Source of the DNA: Flavobacterium denitrificans DSM 15936
GTDB lineage: Bacteria; Bacteroidota; Bacteroidia; Flavobacteriales; Flavobacteriaceae
DNA length: 64,000 nt
NCBI RefSeq assembly: GCF_000425445.1
Contig: NZ_KE384379.1
Coordinates: forward strand, 248,001 to 312,000
Direction of reading: 5' to 3'
The translations under genes and the position numbers were made by a program. Below are positions 8,740-17,208 of the stretch, piece after piece; the first letter of the stretch is position 1; each line of letters opens with the position of its first letter. The notes beneath the pieces were generated by a model. That model worked only from the letters and a program-made list of their open reading frames with translations. It had not been told where the DNA came from and searched no databases.

Positions 8740-8950
8740 TGATTGATGATGATTAATTGTTAATTGTAAAATGTTAATTGTGAATGATCAATTCATTGTC
8801 CATCGGGTTGAAACCCGACGCTACAAAATGGATCGTTGCTCCGGAACTAAAAAAATCTATATTCTTTTTCTTAATACTTAATTCTTAATACTTAATTCTT
8901 AATTCTTAATTCTTAATTCTTGATACTTAATTCTTGATACTTAATACTAA
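8740..8950. repeat. Intergenic repeat block with short tandem TTAATTCT/TTAATACT units
   Basis: Between two minus-strand genes the sequence holds several low-complexity pieces. GTTAATTGT recurs at 8757-8790. Near 8804 the hairpin CGGGTTGAAACCCG is followed by GACGCTACAAAATGGATCG. From about 8867 to 8950, units of about eight bases (TTAATTCT, TTAATACT, TTGATACT) repeat some nine times. No reading frame is supported here. Confidence 0.7.
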
Positions 8951-8954
8951 TCCT

Positions 8955-9668
8955 CTACTCCTGCTGATTTCTATTTGCCAAAGCCACTTTTACTGTCTGA
9001 TAATTTTTATTGACTCTTGTGATTACTTTTTCACGAAAGGATTCCTCTAATTCGCCGTCAACTTGATTCAGCAAATCATTTGCATTGACTTTAATTTTTG
9101 CTTTTGGTTTAGCCGAATTTTCAGCTACAACCTTATTTTCAGCCGTTTCTAATAATTGATCTACACTTTCTTTTTTAGAGGTTTCGGCAACAGCAGTTTG
9201 ATTGTTGGTGGATTGTTTTTCTTGATTGTTTTTGATGATGATTGAAGACTCCGCTATTTGATTTGATTCATTTTTACTGATTTTATTTGTTTTTTGATTA
9301 CTGTTATTAGCTGGTTGATTTAAATTTTCTTTTGAATCATTTTCTGAAACTGCGATTTCAGTTTTTGAAGAATTGATGTTATTTAAAACTGGCTTTTCAA
9401 CAGAATCTTTCTCCGAATCTTTTACAACAACTGAATTTTTAGGCGCTTCAATTGTATTTTCTTTTTGATTAAAGAAGAAAGTTCCAACCAACAAAAATCC
9501 CACAACACTCGCCGCGATATAAAACCATTTTTTGCTTTTCTTTTTAGGTTTCTTTTCATCGGCAACACTCAACATGGCATCTAATCGATCCCAAGCTTTG
9601 TTGCTTGGCTCAATTTCACGCTGATTTAGTTTTTCACGGAAATCCTTTTCAAAATTATTCGGTTCCAT
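8955..9668 (-). CDS. Single-pass membrane protein, probable anti-sigma partner
   Basis: The 237-residue protein has a short N-terminal cytoplasmic part (about 1-46, EKDFREKLNQREIEPSNKAW), one membrane segment (about 48-65, WFYIAASVVGFLLVGTFFF) and a long Asn/Lys/Glu/Ser-rich periplasmic tail that looks unstructured. This topology, together with its 14-base overlap with the upstream ECF sigma gene, fits an anti-sigma factor or a regulatory membrane partner. I see no canonical zinc-binding anti-sigma motif (HxxxCxxC), so the function is inferred from position and topology only. Confidence 0.7.
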   Translation of the reverse strand: MEPNNFEKDFREKLNQREIEPSNKAWDRLDAMLSVADEKKPKKKSKKWFYIAASVVGFLLVGTFFFNQKENTIEAPKNSVVVKDSEKDSVEKPVLNNINSSKTEIAVSENDSKENLNQPANNSNQKTNKISKNESNQIAESSIIIKNNQEKQSTNNQTAVAETSKKESVDQLLETAENKVVAENSAKPKAKIKVNANDLLNQVDGELEESFREKVITRVNKNYQTVKVALANRNQQE

Positions 9669-10215
9669 TATCTTGTTTTTTTAAAATAGTAATTTGTGTT
9701 TGCAGCATTTTTCTAGCGTGCGATAATTGCGATTTTGATGTTCCTTCATTAATCCCTAACATCTTGGCAATTTCATTGTGTTTATAGCCTTCGATTGCGT
9801 ATAAATTGAAAACCATTTTATAGCCATCCGGCAAAGCGTCAATTAAAAACTGAATCTGTTCTACTGTAAATTGGCTGTCGATTTCGTTAAAGCTTTCTTC
9901 TGTAAAAAACTCATCTTCAGCAAATTTTACTTTTTTCTGAACTCTTAAATAGGAAATGCATTCGTTAACCATAATTCGGCGGATCCAGCCTTCAAAACTT
10001 CCTTTGTGTTCAAACTTGCTTAAATTGGCGAACACTTTCATAAAAGCCGTTATCATTACATCTTCTGCCAGCTGAATGTCCTTTATATATTGTCGACATA
10101 CACTTAACATTTTTGAAGAAAACTTGCCATAAATCTGTTGCTGTGCTTGACGATTGTTCTCGACAGCCAGCTTTATGATTTTGGTTTCTTCTTGATGTAA
10201 CGGAATAATTTTCAT
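9655..10215 (-). CDS. ECF-family RNA polymerase sigma factor
   Basis: The 186-residue protein has the two domains of an extracytoplasmic-function sigma factor. Region 2 is at about 25-95 (YIKDIQLAEDVMITAFMKVF, then FEGWIRRIMVNECISYLR). Region 4 is at about 125-180 (LPDGYKMVFNLYAIEGYKHN, then EIAKMLGINEGTSKSQLSHA). Region 3 is absent, as expected. It overlaps the following gene by 14 bases, so translation of the pair is probably coupled. The stimulus and target promoter are not visible. Sigma factors of this group in Flavobacteria are numerous, and the exact subgroup is not assigned here. Confidence 0.9.
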   Translation of the reverse strand: MKIIPLHQEETKIIKLAVENNRQAQQQIYGKFSSKMLSVCRQYIKDIQLAEDVMITAFMKVFANLSKFEHKGSFEGWIRRIMVNECISYLRVQKKVKFAEDEFFTEESFNEIDSQFTVEQIQFLIDALPDGYKMVFNLYAIEGYKHNEIAKMLGINEGTSKSQLSHARKMLQTQITILKKQDNGTE

Positions 10216-10316
10216 TTATAAGCGTTCGGTTTTGGTTCTAGAAACAGACTTCTATTAGCATAGACGATTGTCGGTTTGAAATGGTTGCATGGGAATGAAA
10301 AAATAATTGGACAATC

Positions 10317-10385
10317 AGAAAATTTGTCAATTAGATAATTGATTCACAACAAAGTAAAAACAATTATCTAATTGACAAATTTTCT
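10317..10385. repeat. Perfect 25-bp inverted repeat
   Basis: Positions 10317-10341 and 10361-10385 are perfect reverse complements (core ATTTGTCAATTAGATAATTG) around a 19-base spacer. It lies downstream of the polyprenyl synthase gene and upstream of the sigma gene on the minus strand. It may terminate the former, or be a member of a dispersed intergenic repeat family. A further ATTATCTAATT copy follows at 10387-10397. Confidence 0.85.
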
Positions 10386-10403
10386 AATTATCTAATTAAA
10401 AAA

Positions 10404-11381
10404 TTATTTTTTTCTTTCGATTACGTAGTTCACCATCAAAGTCAACGCCTCTTTATATTCTGAATCTTCGAAGTTTTGAAGAAGAGATAGCGCTTCCTGC
10501 TGGAATTCGACCATTTTGTTTTCGGCGTAAGCCAAACCATTATTATTTTTTACAAAAGCAATAACTTCTTTTACGCGTTTTTTGTCTTTGTTATGGTTTT
10601 TGATGGAATTGATCAGCCACTTTTTTTCTTGTGGCGTGCAAGTATTTAAAACATGAATTAACGGCAAAGTCATTTTTTGTTCTTTGATATCGATTCCTGT
10701 TGGTTTCCCGATAGCTTCTTCGCTGTAATCAAATAAATCATCTTTGATTTGAAAAGCCATTCCGATCAATTCTCCGAATTTGCGCATGTTTTCAACCTGA
10801 GCGTCATCTTCAATTACAGCTTTTGCGCCAAGCGCACAACAAGCCGCAATAAGCGTTGCGGTTTTCTTACGGATAATTTTGTAATAAACATCTTCGGTAA
10901 TATCGAGTCTTCGGGCTTTTTCTATTTGAAGCAACTCGCCTTCGCTCATTTCTCGAACGGCTACAGAAATAATTCGAAGCAAATCAAAATCGCCATTGTC
11001 GATTGACAATAACAATCCTTTTGAAAGCAAATAATCTCCAACTAAAACAGCAATTTTATTTTTCCAAAGTGCATTGATTGAGAAAAATCCGCGACGACGA
11101 TTACTGTCGTCCACCACATCATCGTGAACTAAAGTAGCCGTATGAATCAATTCGATTACCGAAGCACCTCGATAAGTTCTCTCATTTACAACACCTCCAG
11201 AGACCATTTTTGCCGTCAAAAAAACAAACATTGGACGCATTTGCTTTCCTTTCCGATTTACAATATAGTAGGTAATTCGGTTCAGCAATGCAACCTTTGA
11301 AGTCATCGATTCATGGAACTTTTTTTCGAAAAGTTCCATCTCGTTAAAAATGGGCTGTTTTATTTGGGAAGTAATATTCAT
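10404..11381 (-). CDS. Polyprenyl diphosphate synthase (trans-isoprenyl diphosphate synthase)
   Basis: The 325-residue protein belongs to the all-trans polyprenyl synthase family (IspB/octaprenyl type). It would add isopentenyl units to farnesyl diphosphate to make the side chain of a quinone, menaquinone in this phylum. The first Asp-rich motif HDDVVDDSNRRRG is at about 86-98 and the second KDDLFDYSEEAIGKPTG starts at about 213. Conserved GKQMRPM near residue 50 binds the diphosphate. Chain length cannot be set from sequence alone. The gene is monocistronic; a 25-bp inverted repeat follows it. Confidence 0.9.
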   Translation of the reverse strand: MNITSQIKQPIFNEMELFEKKFHESMTSKVALLNRITYYIVNRKGKQMRPMFVFLTAKMVSGGVVNERTYRGASVIELIHTATLVHDDVVDDSNRRRGFFSINALWKNKIAVLVGDYLLSKGLLLSIDNGDFDLLRIISVAVREMSEGELLQIEKARRLDITEDVYYKIIRKKTATLIAACCALGAKAVIEDDAQVENMRKFGELIGMAFQIKDDLFDYSEEAIGKPTGIDIKEQKMTLPLIHVLNTCTPQEKKWLINSIKNHNKDKKRVKEVIAFVKNNNGLAYAENKMVEFQQEALSLLQNFEDSEYKEALTLMVNYVIERKK

Positions 11382-11541
11382 TTCGATTCCAAATATACTA
11401 TTTTAAATAAAAAAACGTTATCAATTTTATGTTAGTATATCAACAATTTGTACACTAATATAAATTCACCACCAAAAAACACATTTCTAGTTAAAGCCTA
11501 ATTTGAATTCATTAATTAAAATCACGTAAAACTAATTTATT

Positions 11542-12405
11542 ATGAAAACAAAAATTTTCTTTATTGGAACATTAGCCGCTTTATCTTTTTTTGCCAGCTG
11601 TAACTCTGACGAAAAAACAAATGACGGATCATCATCTGCGACAATTACAAAAGATGAAATCATCAAAAATTCAAAAATTGATGCCTCAATTGATGATGTA
11701 ACAAATATTGCCGAAGATCAGTTTAGCGCACAACAAAACGTAACTTCAAAACCAAGCGGACCGGTAAAAAATTTCCTTCCGAGTTGTGCTACAATTACAA
11801 CAGTATTAACTAACAACACCTGGACAAGAACTGTCGATTTTGGCGTAGAAGGCTGTACGCTTGAAAACGGAAATACGGTAAAAGGAAAAATGGTTATTTC
11901 TTTCTCCAATGATTTTGCTTCATCCACACAAACAATTAGTTATACTTTTGACGGATTTTATCACAATGGAAAAAAACTTCAAGGAAGCAAAAGCATAGTA
12001 CGAACAGTAAAAACAACCGATTTGCTTGCAACGGCACATCCCGTTTTTACAGCCGCAATCGATATGACAATTACTTTTGATGACGGAGGCGTTTATACTC
12101 GAAAAGGCACACTAGTTAAGGAACAAGTTGAAGGCTTTGACACTTGGTTCAACTGGGATGATAATGCATATTTAGTAACTGGAAGCAGTACAACGACTTT
12201 CCCTAACGGAGATACTTTTTCTGCCGAAATTACAACTCCACTGCAATTTAAAGCATCATGCAAAAGATCTGTTGCTGTAAAAGGAGTATTGTCTGTAACC
12301 AAAAACGGAGCTACGGCTGTTGTTGATTATGGCGACGGAACATGCGATACACTTGCAACAATTACAAAAGATGGCGTAACAGAAGAAGTTGATTTGAAAA
12401 AATAA
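11542..12405 (+). CDS. Predicted lipoprotein of unknown function
   Basis: The 287-residue product starts with a signal ending LSFFASC, so lipidation at about Cys20 is likely. The mature part is rich in Thr, Gly and Asp and reads as beta-structure, with several paired Cys residues (SCATITTV, GCTLENGNTV, SCKRSVAVKG, GTCDTLATI) whose spacing hints at two similar halves, roughly 80-175 and 185-280. I do not recognise an enzymatic motif. It is a single gene ending in a strong bidirectional hairpin shared with rlmN. Confidence 0.8.
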   Translation: MKTKIFFIGTLAALSFFASCNSDEKTNDGSSSATITKDEIIKNSKIDASIDDVTNIAEDQFSAQQNVTSKPSGPVKNFLPSCATITTVLTNNTWTRTVDFGVEGCTLENGNTVKGKMVISFSNDFASSTQTISYTFDGFYHNGKKLQGSKSIVRTVKTTDLLATAHPVFTAAIDMTITFDDGGVYTRKGTLVKEQVEGFDTWFNWDDNAYLVTGSSTTTFPNGDTFSAEITTPLQFKASCKRSVAVKGVLSVTKNGATAVVDYGDGTCDTLATITKDGVTEEVDLKK

Positions 12406-12423
12406 GAATCCTTTTTGCCCAAA

Positions 12424-12467
12424 AAAAAAGCATTAAAAACAAGATTTCTCGTTTTTAATGCTTTTTT
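12424..12467. terminator. Bidirectional terminator between the lipoprotein gene and rlmN
   Basis: A 17-bp stem (12424-12440 with 12451-12467) with a 10-base loop and flanking A/T tracts separates two convergent genes. Confidence 0.88.
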
Positions 12468-12488
12468 GTTTATCCTAAAAATATAAAA

Positions 12489-13532
12489 TTAGGCTTCTTT
12501 ATTTGCTAATTGCCCACAAGCAGCATCAATATCTTTCCCTCGGCTACGTCTAACTTTTACCACTACTCCAATATTTTCCAATGCTTTTATATAAGCCATA
12601 ATAGATTCCTCTGAGGCTTGCTGAAACTCTCCGTCGTCAATTGGATTATATTCAATTAAATTGACTTTACAAGGCACATATTTGCAGAATTTAACCAACG
12701 CGTCAACTGAGGCCTTATCGTCGTTTATTCCTTTCCAAACTACATACTCGTATGATACTTTGCTTTTTGTTTTTCTGTACCAATATTCTAATGCTTCGCG
12801 CAAATCTTTCAAAGGGAAATTTTTGCTGAAAGGCATAATCTTCGCACGCGTTTCGTCAATTGCAGAGTGCAGCGAAACTGCCAATTTGAACTTCACTTCA
12901 TCATCGGCCATTTTTTTGATCATTTTCGGAATTCCTGAAGTCGAAACCATAATTCGTTTTGGCGACATTCCTAAACCCTCAGATGATGTAACCATATCGA
13001 TCGCCTTAATAACATTGTTATAATTCATTAAAGGCTCTCCCATTCCCATAAAAACAATATTTGAAAGCGGATGATTGTAATACAAACGGCTTTCTTTGTC
13101 GATTGCCAAAATCTGGTCGTAAATTTCGCCTGGCTCCAGATTTCTCATACGTTTTAATCTTGCAGTTGCGCAAAAATTACAATCCAAACTACAACCTACT
13201 TGACTAGAAACACAAGCAGTAGTTCTCGTTTCTGTTGGAATCAAAACCGATTCTACCACCAAGCCATCATGCAAGCGAACGGCATTTTTAACTGTTCCGT
13301 CACTGCTGCGTTGCATAGTATCAACCTTAATATGATTGATAACAAAATTCTCCTCAAGCATTGTACGCGTTGTTTTGGCAACATTGGTCATGTCTTCAAA
13401 ACTATGTGCTCCTTTGCTCCAAAGCCATTCATAAACTTGATTTCCGCGGAAAGCTTTGTCATTATTTTCGACAAAAAAATCGCGCAACTGTTCTTTTGAT
13501 AAAGCTCTTATGTCTTTTTTCTCGATTTGCAT
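12489..13532 (-). CDS. rlmN: 23S rRNA (adenine-C2) methyltransferase RlmN
   Basis: RlmN is a radical SAM enzyme that methylates C2 of A2503 in 23S rRNA and A37 in some tRNAs. The cluster motif CSLDCNFC is at about residues 113-120, followed by ATARLKRMRNL, and FMGMGEPLMNYNNV and CHSL-type blocks are in place (SLHSAIDETRAKIMP). The C-terminal AACGQLA holds the second catalytic Cys. At 347 residues it has the family length. On the minus strand a TAACTTTG element (13537-13544) lies only four bases before the ATG, so the transcript may have almost no leader. Confidence 0.95.
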   Translation of the reverse strand: MQIEKKDIRALSKEQLRDFFVENNDKAFRGNQVYEWLWSKGAHSFEDMTNVAKTTRTMLEENFVINHIKVDTMQRSSDGTVKNAVRLHDGLVVESVLIPTETRTTACVSSQVGCSLDCNFCATARLKRMRNLEPGEIYDQILAIDKESRLYYNHPLSNIVFMGMGEPLMNYNNVIKAIDMVTSSEGLGMSPKRIMVSTSGIPKMIKKMADDEVKFKLAVSLHSAIDETRAKIMPFSKNFPLKDLREALEYWYRKTKSKVSYEYVVWKGINDDKASVDALVKFCKYVPCKVNLIEYNPIDDGEFQQASEESIMAYIKALENIGVVVKVRRSRGKDIDAACGQLANKEA

Positions 13533-13718
13533 GATGCAAAGTTAAGTATTTGTTCATTTCTAAAAGAATAAAGAAAGAACCAATCTTTAAAATTGAAAAA
13601 ATTAACATTTAAAAACACTCTAAAAAGAAGAATTCAGCCAATCTTTTTTAACACTTAACGAAAACGAAACGAATGAAATCGTTGTAGTTATAAATACAAT
13701 TTTAATAAAGCTTTAACA

Positions 13719-13762
13719 ATGATTTTTGTCATAAAAATACCACATAAATCAAAATACATTTG
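13719..13762 (+). promoter_or_regulatory. Promoter with Crp/Fnr-like palindrome, upstream of the first YceI gene
   Basis: The palindrome ATGATTTTTGTCAT (13719-13732) has the TGA-N6-TCA spacing of Crp/Fnr-family operators. A -7 element TACATTTG (13755-13762) follows. The palindrome centre is about 33 bases upstream of the -7 element centre, that is near position -40 of the expected start, where a class II activator would sit and where a -33 box would otherwise be. The arrangement is repeated, with the same spacing, at 16429-16472. Confidence 0.6.
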
Positions 13763-13818
13763 AATCAAGGTTAGTAAATGCGCATGATACTAGACTATAA
13801 TTTAAAAATCAATTCAAA

Positions 13819-14388
13819 ATGAAAGCAATAAAATTAAAATTGTTAATGTCGTTAGTCACATTTTTTGGAATTACATCATTTGTCGTTGCGCAAAAATCAT
13901 ATGCTCTAGACAACAAATCAACATTTTCAGTATCAGGAACTTCAACACTCCATGATTGGGAAATGAAATCTAGCTCAGGAACTGGGACAGCCAATTTTAC
14001 AATCACAAATGGAAAGTTATCTGAAATTGAATCTATTGCTATTGTTCTTTTAGCAGAAAGCATTAAAAGTGAGAAAAAAAGTATGGATAAAGTCGCTTAC
14101 GAAACTCTGAAAACAGATAAAAACAAATCCATTAAATATGCTTTAAAATCTGCAGAAAAAATTAACGAAACAACTTGGGAACTAACCGGAACATACACAA
14201 TTGCCGGAGTTAGCAAAATTTACAAAACTACCGTAAAAACAGCCATTACAAAAGATGGATTGAGTATGCAGGGATCTAACAAAATAACGTTTGCTGATTT
14301 TGGAATGAAATCGCCAACTGCTCTGCTAGGCACTATCAAAACGGGTCAAGATTTGACCTTGAAATTTAATTTATATTTTAACTTATAA
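13819..14388 (+). CDS. YceI family periplasmic protein
   Basis: The 189-residue protein has a signal peptide ending FVVAQ and a YceI fold, a lipocalin-like barrel that in studied relatives binds a polyisoprenoid. Typical signatures are seen: TFSVSGTSTLHDWEM near residue 35, then AESIKSEKKSMDKVAYETLK and LTGTYTIAGVSK. The ligand here is unknown. It is the first gene of a three-gene unit with spacings of 5 and 4 bases to the next two, under the palindromic promoter at 13719-13762. It is about 55 percent similar by eye to the YceI gene at 16531. Confidence 0.9.
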   Translation: MKAIKLKLLMSLVTFFGITSFVVAQKSYALDNKSTFSVSGTSTLHDWEMKSSSGTGTANFTITNGKLSEIESIAIVLLAESIKSEKKSMDKVAYETLKTDKNKSIKYALKSAEKINETTWELTGTYTIAGVSKIYKTTVKTAITKDGLSMQGSNKITFADFGMKSPTALLGTIKTGQDLTLKFNLYFNL

Positions 14389-14393
14389 CAGCC

Positions 14394-15785
14394 ATGAAAA
14401 AAATTCATACTTTATTGATTGCTTTAACAACAACATTTGCGGTTAATGCACAAGTTAGTTTTGGACATATTCAAAACCAAATCCCCAGAAATCAAAAAGG
14501 CATTAATCAATTTGATGTAAAAAAAGATACTGTTGCTTACAAAGGTTTAAGCGTAGACATGGGCGCTGCCTTTGCATTGCAGTTTCAAGCTTTAAATTCT
14601 TTTAATGATCAAAAAAATATTGCCACAGCACCAAATTACAGATTAAATAACCTGGAGAATAATTTCAATTTACCGAATGCAAATTTCACCATTGGTGCTC
14701 AATTGTATGACGGTGTTCGTGTAAACTTAGATGTGTATCTAGCTTCGCGTCATCATAATGAAACCTGGGTAAAAGGAGGTTATTTACAAATTGATAAATT
14801 AGATTTCATCAAGAAAGATTTCCTTGCTGATTTCATGAAGTACACCACGATTAAAATTGGTCAGATGGAGAACAACTATGGTGACGCTCACTTTAGAAGA
14901 TCTGACAACGGGAATGCCTTTATGAATCCGTTCGTGGGAAACAATATCATGGATGCTTTTATTACAGAAATGGGAGCAGAAGTTTATTACAACAGATCAG
15001 GTTTTGTAAGCATGATTGGCGTTACAAACTCTAAATTGAATCAAAATGTTCAAGAAATTGTAGCAGCTACTCCTACGCCTGCAAAACCAAATAACAATAG
15101 CACAATAAGCCCTTCTATACTAGCTAAATTAGGCTGGGATAAACAGATCAATGAAGATTTAAGAATTAGATTGACTGGTTCTTTCTATCACACTGCAAAT
15201 TCTAGCGGAAATTTATATGCTTCTGACCGAGCAGGAAGCCGTTTTTACGGTGTTATGAGTCATTCTGAATATAATATTGTAAATCCTAATACAGGAGCTA
15301 TTGTAAGTACTGTGGCAAATAACTTTGACCCAACTGCAAATAAAGACACAGGCAGATTTAATCCTGCTTATGGAAACTGGGCAACATCTTACATGGTAAA
15401 CCCTTTTATCAAATATAAAGGTTTGGAATTTTTTGGAACATTAGAATTTACCTCTGGAGGAGATTTTAAAGGGACCGATGATACTCGCAAAGTAAATCAA
15501 TATGTTGGAGATTTAGTTTATCGCTTTGGCCAAGGAGAAAGATTTTATGTAGGCGGGAAATATAACTTAGTTGACGGAAAATTAGCTAATGCAAACGCAG
15601 AAGCAATTCAAATAAATCGATTTGAAGCTGCTGCTGGTTGGTTTATGACTAAAAATGTTCTGGCAAAATTAGAGTATGTTGATCAAAACTATAAAAACTT
15701 CTCTCAATTTAACGGAGCAACTCCAAACGATCTTTTTGGCGGCAGCTTTAAAGGATTAATGTTCGAGGCTGTAATCTTGTTTTGA
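14394..15785 (+). CDS. Outer-membrane beta-barrel (porin-like) protein
   Basis: The 463-residue protein has a clear signal peptide (ending FAVNAQ) and, after about residue 50, alternating amphipathic strands rich in Tyr, Phe, Asn and Gly, finishing with a strand that ends in Phe (LMFEAVILF), the usual outer-membrane assembly signal. It resembles phosphate-selective/OprO-type or alginate-export-type barrels in general shape (KIGQMENNYGDAHFRRSDNG). It is not a TonB-dependent receptor: no plug or TonB box is seen. It sits between two YceI-like genes, which suggests joint handling of a hydrophobic or small-molecule ligand; that is inference. Confidence 0.75.
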   Translation: MKKIHTLLIALTTTFAVNAQVSFGHIQNQIPRNQKGINQFDVKKDTVAYKGLSVDMGAAFALQFQALNSFNDQKNIATAPNYRLNNLENNFNLPNANFTIGAQLYDGVRVNLDVYLASRHHNETWVKGGYLQIDKLDFIKKDFLADFMKYTTIKIGQMENNYGDAHFRRSDNGNAFMNPFVGNNIMDAFITEMGAEVYYNRSGFVSMIGVTNSKLNQNVQEIVAATPTPAKPNNNSTISPSILAKLGWDKQINEDLRIRLTGSFYHTANSSGNLYASDRAGSRFYGVMSHSEYNIVNPNTGAIVSTVANNFDPTANKDTGRFNPAYGNWATSYMVNPFIKYKGLEFFGTLEFTSGGDFKGTDDTRKVNQYVGDLVYRFGQGERFYVGGKYNLVDGKLANANAEAIQINRFEAAAGWFMTKNVLAKLEYVDQNYKNFSQFNGATPNDLFGGSFKGLMFEAVILF

Positions 15786-15789
15786 CAGC

Positions 15790-16341
15790 ATGCCTAATAG
15801 ATTTATTTTTTTAATTACGGGTTTAGTAGTTTTCTTTTTCTTAGGAAGTGCTAAACCCTCTTCTTTAACAGATGATACAACCTTGCTAATAAACAAAATA
15901 AAAATAGAAATTACAGGAATATCAACTGTAGGCAAATATAATTGCTCAAATACTTTTTCTATAAAAGATACGATTTATATAAATTCAAATAAAAAAAACA
16001 CTTTTAATACTGCAATCAAAATGTCGAGTTTCGATTGTGGAAATAAAATAATGACTAAAGATCTGCAAGGTACAGTTAAAGTCCAAAAGTTCCCCAACAG
16101 TGTAGTTTGCATAACTGACGTAAAACCAAATGGTAAAAATTACAAATGCAAACTCAATTTTATTGTAACGGATAAAACCTTAAAATACAATGATTTTATT
16201 CTATACAATTCTGATAACAAGATTCAGGGAACGCTCAATCTAAAATTTTCTGATCTTGAACTAGTTCCACCAGTAAAAATGGGCGGCCTAATAAAGGTAA
16301 AAGATGACATTGTTATAAATTTTATTCTTTACAAAAATTAA
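15790..16341 (+). CDS. Divergent YceI-like secreted protein
   Basis: The 183-residue protein starts with a hydrophobic signal (about residues 5-20, FLITGLVVFFFLGSA). The mature part carries weak YceI marks: GISTVGKYNC where YceI has GxSxLHDW, and SSFDCGNKIMTKDLQGT, like the IxCGxxxMDxDL block of some Bacteroidota YceI-like proteins, ending in a hydrophobic strand (DDIVINFILYKN). It starts 4 bases after the porin stop, so it is the last gene of the operon. Four Cys residues could form disulfides. The family call is moderate. Confidence 0.65.
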   Translation: MPNRFIFLITGLVVFFFLGSAKPSSLTDDTTLLINKIKIEITGISTVGKYNCSNTFSIKDTIYINSNKKNTFNTAIKMSSFDCGNKIMTKDLQGTVKVQKFPNSVVCITDVKPNGKNYKCKLNFIVTDKTLKYNDFILYNSDNKIQGTLNLKFSDLELVPPVKMGGLIKVKDDIVINFILYKN

Positions 16342-16362
16342 AAACAAATACTATTTTATACT

Positions 16363-16412
16363 AAAACTTATACTAACAAAGAGATAAGTATTTCTCCATT
16401 AGTATAAGTTTT
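16363..16412 (+). terminator. Terminator of the YceI/porin operon
   Basis: A perfect 14-bp stem (16363-16376 with 16399-16412; AAAACTTATACTAA and its complement) with a 22-base loop, followed by a T/A-rich stretch. It separates the operon from the second YceI gene. Confidence 0.65.
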
Positions 16413-16428
16413 TAATAAAATTATAACC

Positions 16429-16472
16429 ATGATTTTTATCAGTTCCGCTGCGATTTGTTCACAATACCTTTG
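16429..16472 (+). promoter_or_regulatory. Promoter with Crp/Fnr-like palindrome, upstream of the second YceI gene
   Basis: ATGATTTTTATCA (16429-16441) is the same TGA-N6-TCA site as at 13719, and TACCTTTG (16465-16472) is the -7 element. The distance between the two elements is identical to the first promoter (start to start 36 bases), and the upstream TTTAATAAA-TAAC flank is also conserved. The ATG of the gene lies 89 bases after the palindrome, versus 87 in the first case. Confidence 0.6.
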
Positions 16473-16530
16473 ACTCAAGAAAAAAGATAGGAATCACAAA
16501 CTATCTAGTTTAACTAAATACCACATTCAA

Positions 16531-17124
16531 ATGAAAACGATCAAATCAATTTTATTAGCCGTAGTAATTACATTATCTCTACAAGTAAATGCACAAAAAA
16601 GATATTCTCTCACAAAATCAACTTTTGAAGTTGCAGGAACTTCTAATATACACGACTGGGTAATACGATCTTCAGATGGTACCGGAAGCGCTATTTTAAC
16701 TATCACCGATTCAAGACTTGTCGACATTAAAAACCTAACTATTACATTGCCAGCTGAAAGCATAAAAAGCAGCAAAACCAGCATGGATGATGTCGCTTAT
16801 GAAACCTTGGACACTAAAACGCATAAAAACATCAAATACACTTTAAAATCAGCTGAAAAAGTAAATGAAACAACTTGGATTTTCAACGGAACATACACTA
16901 TTGCTGGTGTAAATAAAGACTTTAAAACGCAAGTAAAAGCAACTACAAATGACAGCAGCACTTTGGTACTACAAGGCACAAACAAAATGACTTTTACTGA
17001 TTTTGAAATGACTCCTCCATCGGCAGCTCTTGGAGTAGTGCGTGCTGGAAAGGAAATTACAGTTCTTTTCAATATTACTTTAACTGATTTTGCAAGAAAT
17101 GAAAATGTTTTGGTAATCAAATAA
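16531..17124 (+). CDS. YceI family periplasmic protein (second copy)
   Basis: The 197-residue protein has a signal peptide ending LQVNAQ and the YceI signatures STFEVAGTSNIHDWVI and AESIKSSKTSMDDVAYETLD, then WIFNGTYTIAGVNKDFKTQV and FTDFEMTPPSAALGVVRAGK. It is clearly a paralogue of the protein at 13819 and has kept the same promoter architecture, so the duplication included the control region. It is monocistronic. The expected location is the periplasm; the ligand is not known. Confidence 0.9.
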   Translation: MKTIKSILLAVVITLSLQVNAQKRYSLTKSTFEVAGTSNIHDWVIRSSDGTGSAILTITDSRLVDIKNLTITLPAESIKSSKTSMDDVAYETLDTKTHKNIKYTLKSAEKVNETTWIFNGTYTIAGVNKDFKTQVKATTNDSSTLVLQGTNKMTFTDFEMTPPSAALGVVRAGKEITVLFNITLTDFARNENVLVIK

Positions 17125-17192
17125 AAATGGCTTGAGAAAAAAATACTTAAAAAAATCCTAAATAAATCGGTTTCTATTCCAACAGAAAATTT

Positions 17193-17208
17193 TGGCACAA
17201 GAATTGTC
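17193..17208 (+). promoter_or_regulatory. Possible sigma-54-like promoter
   Basis: TGGCAC-AAGAA-TTGTC has the -24 element and spacing of a sigma-54 promoter, but the -12 element reads TTGT instead of TTGC. It lies 120 bases upstream of the small lipoprotein gene. No TAnnTTTG element was seen closer to that gene. Low confidence. Confidence 0.3.

Noticed and set aside
8867..8950. Possible CRISPR-like array
   Set aside because: The units are only about eight bases, without spacers of constant length; it is a simple tandem repeat.
14394..15785. TonB-dependent receptor
   Set aside because: The protein is 463 residues with no plug domain or TonB box, so it is a simple barrel.
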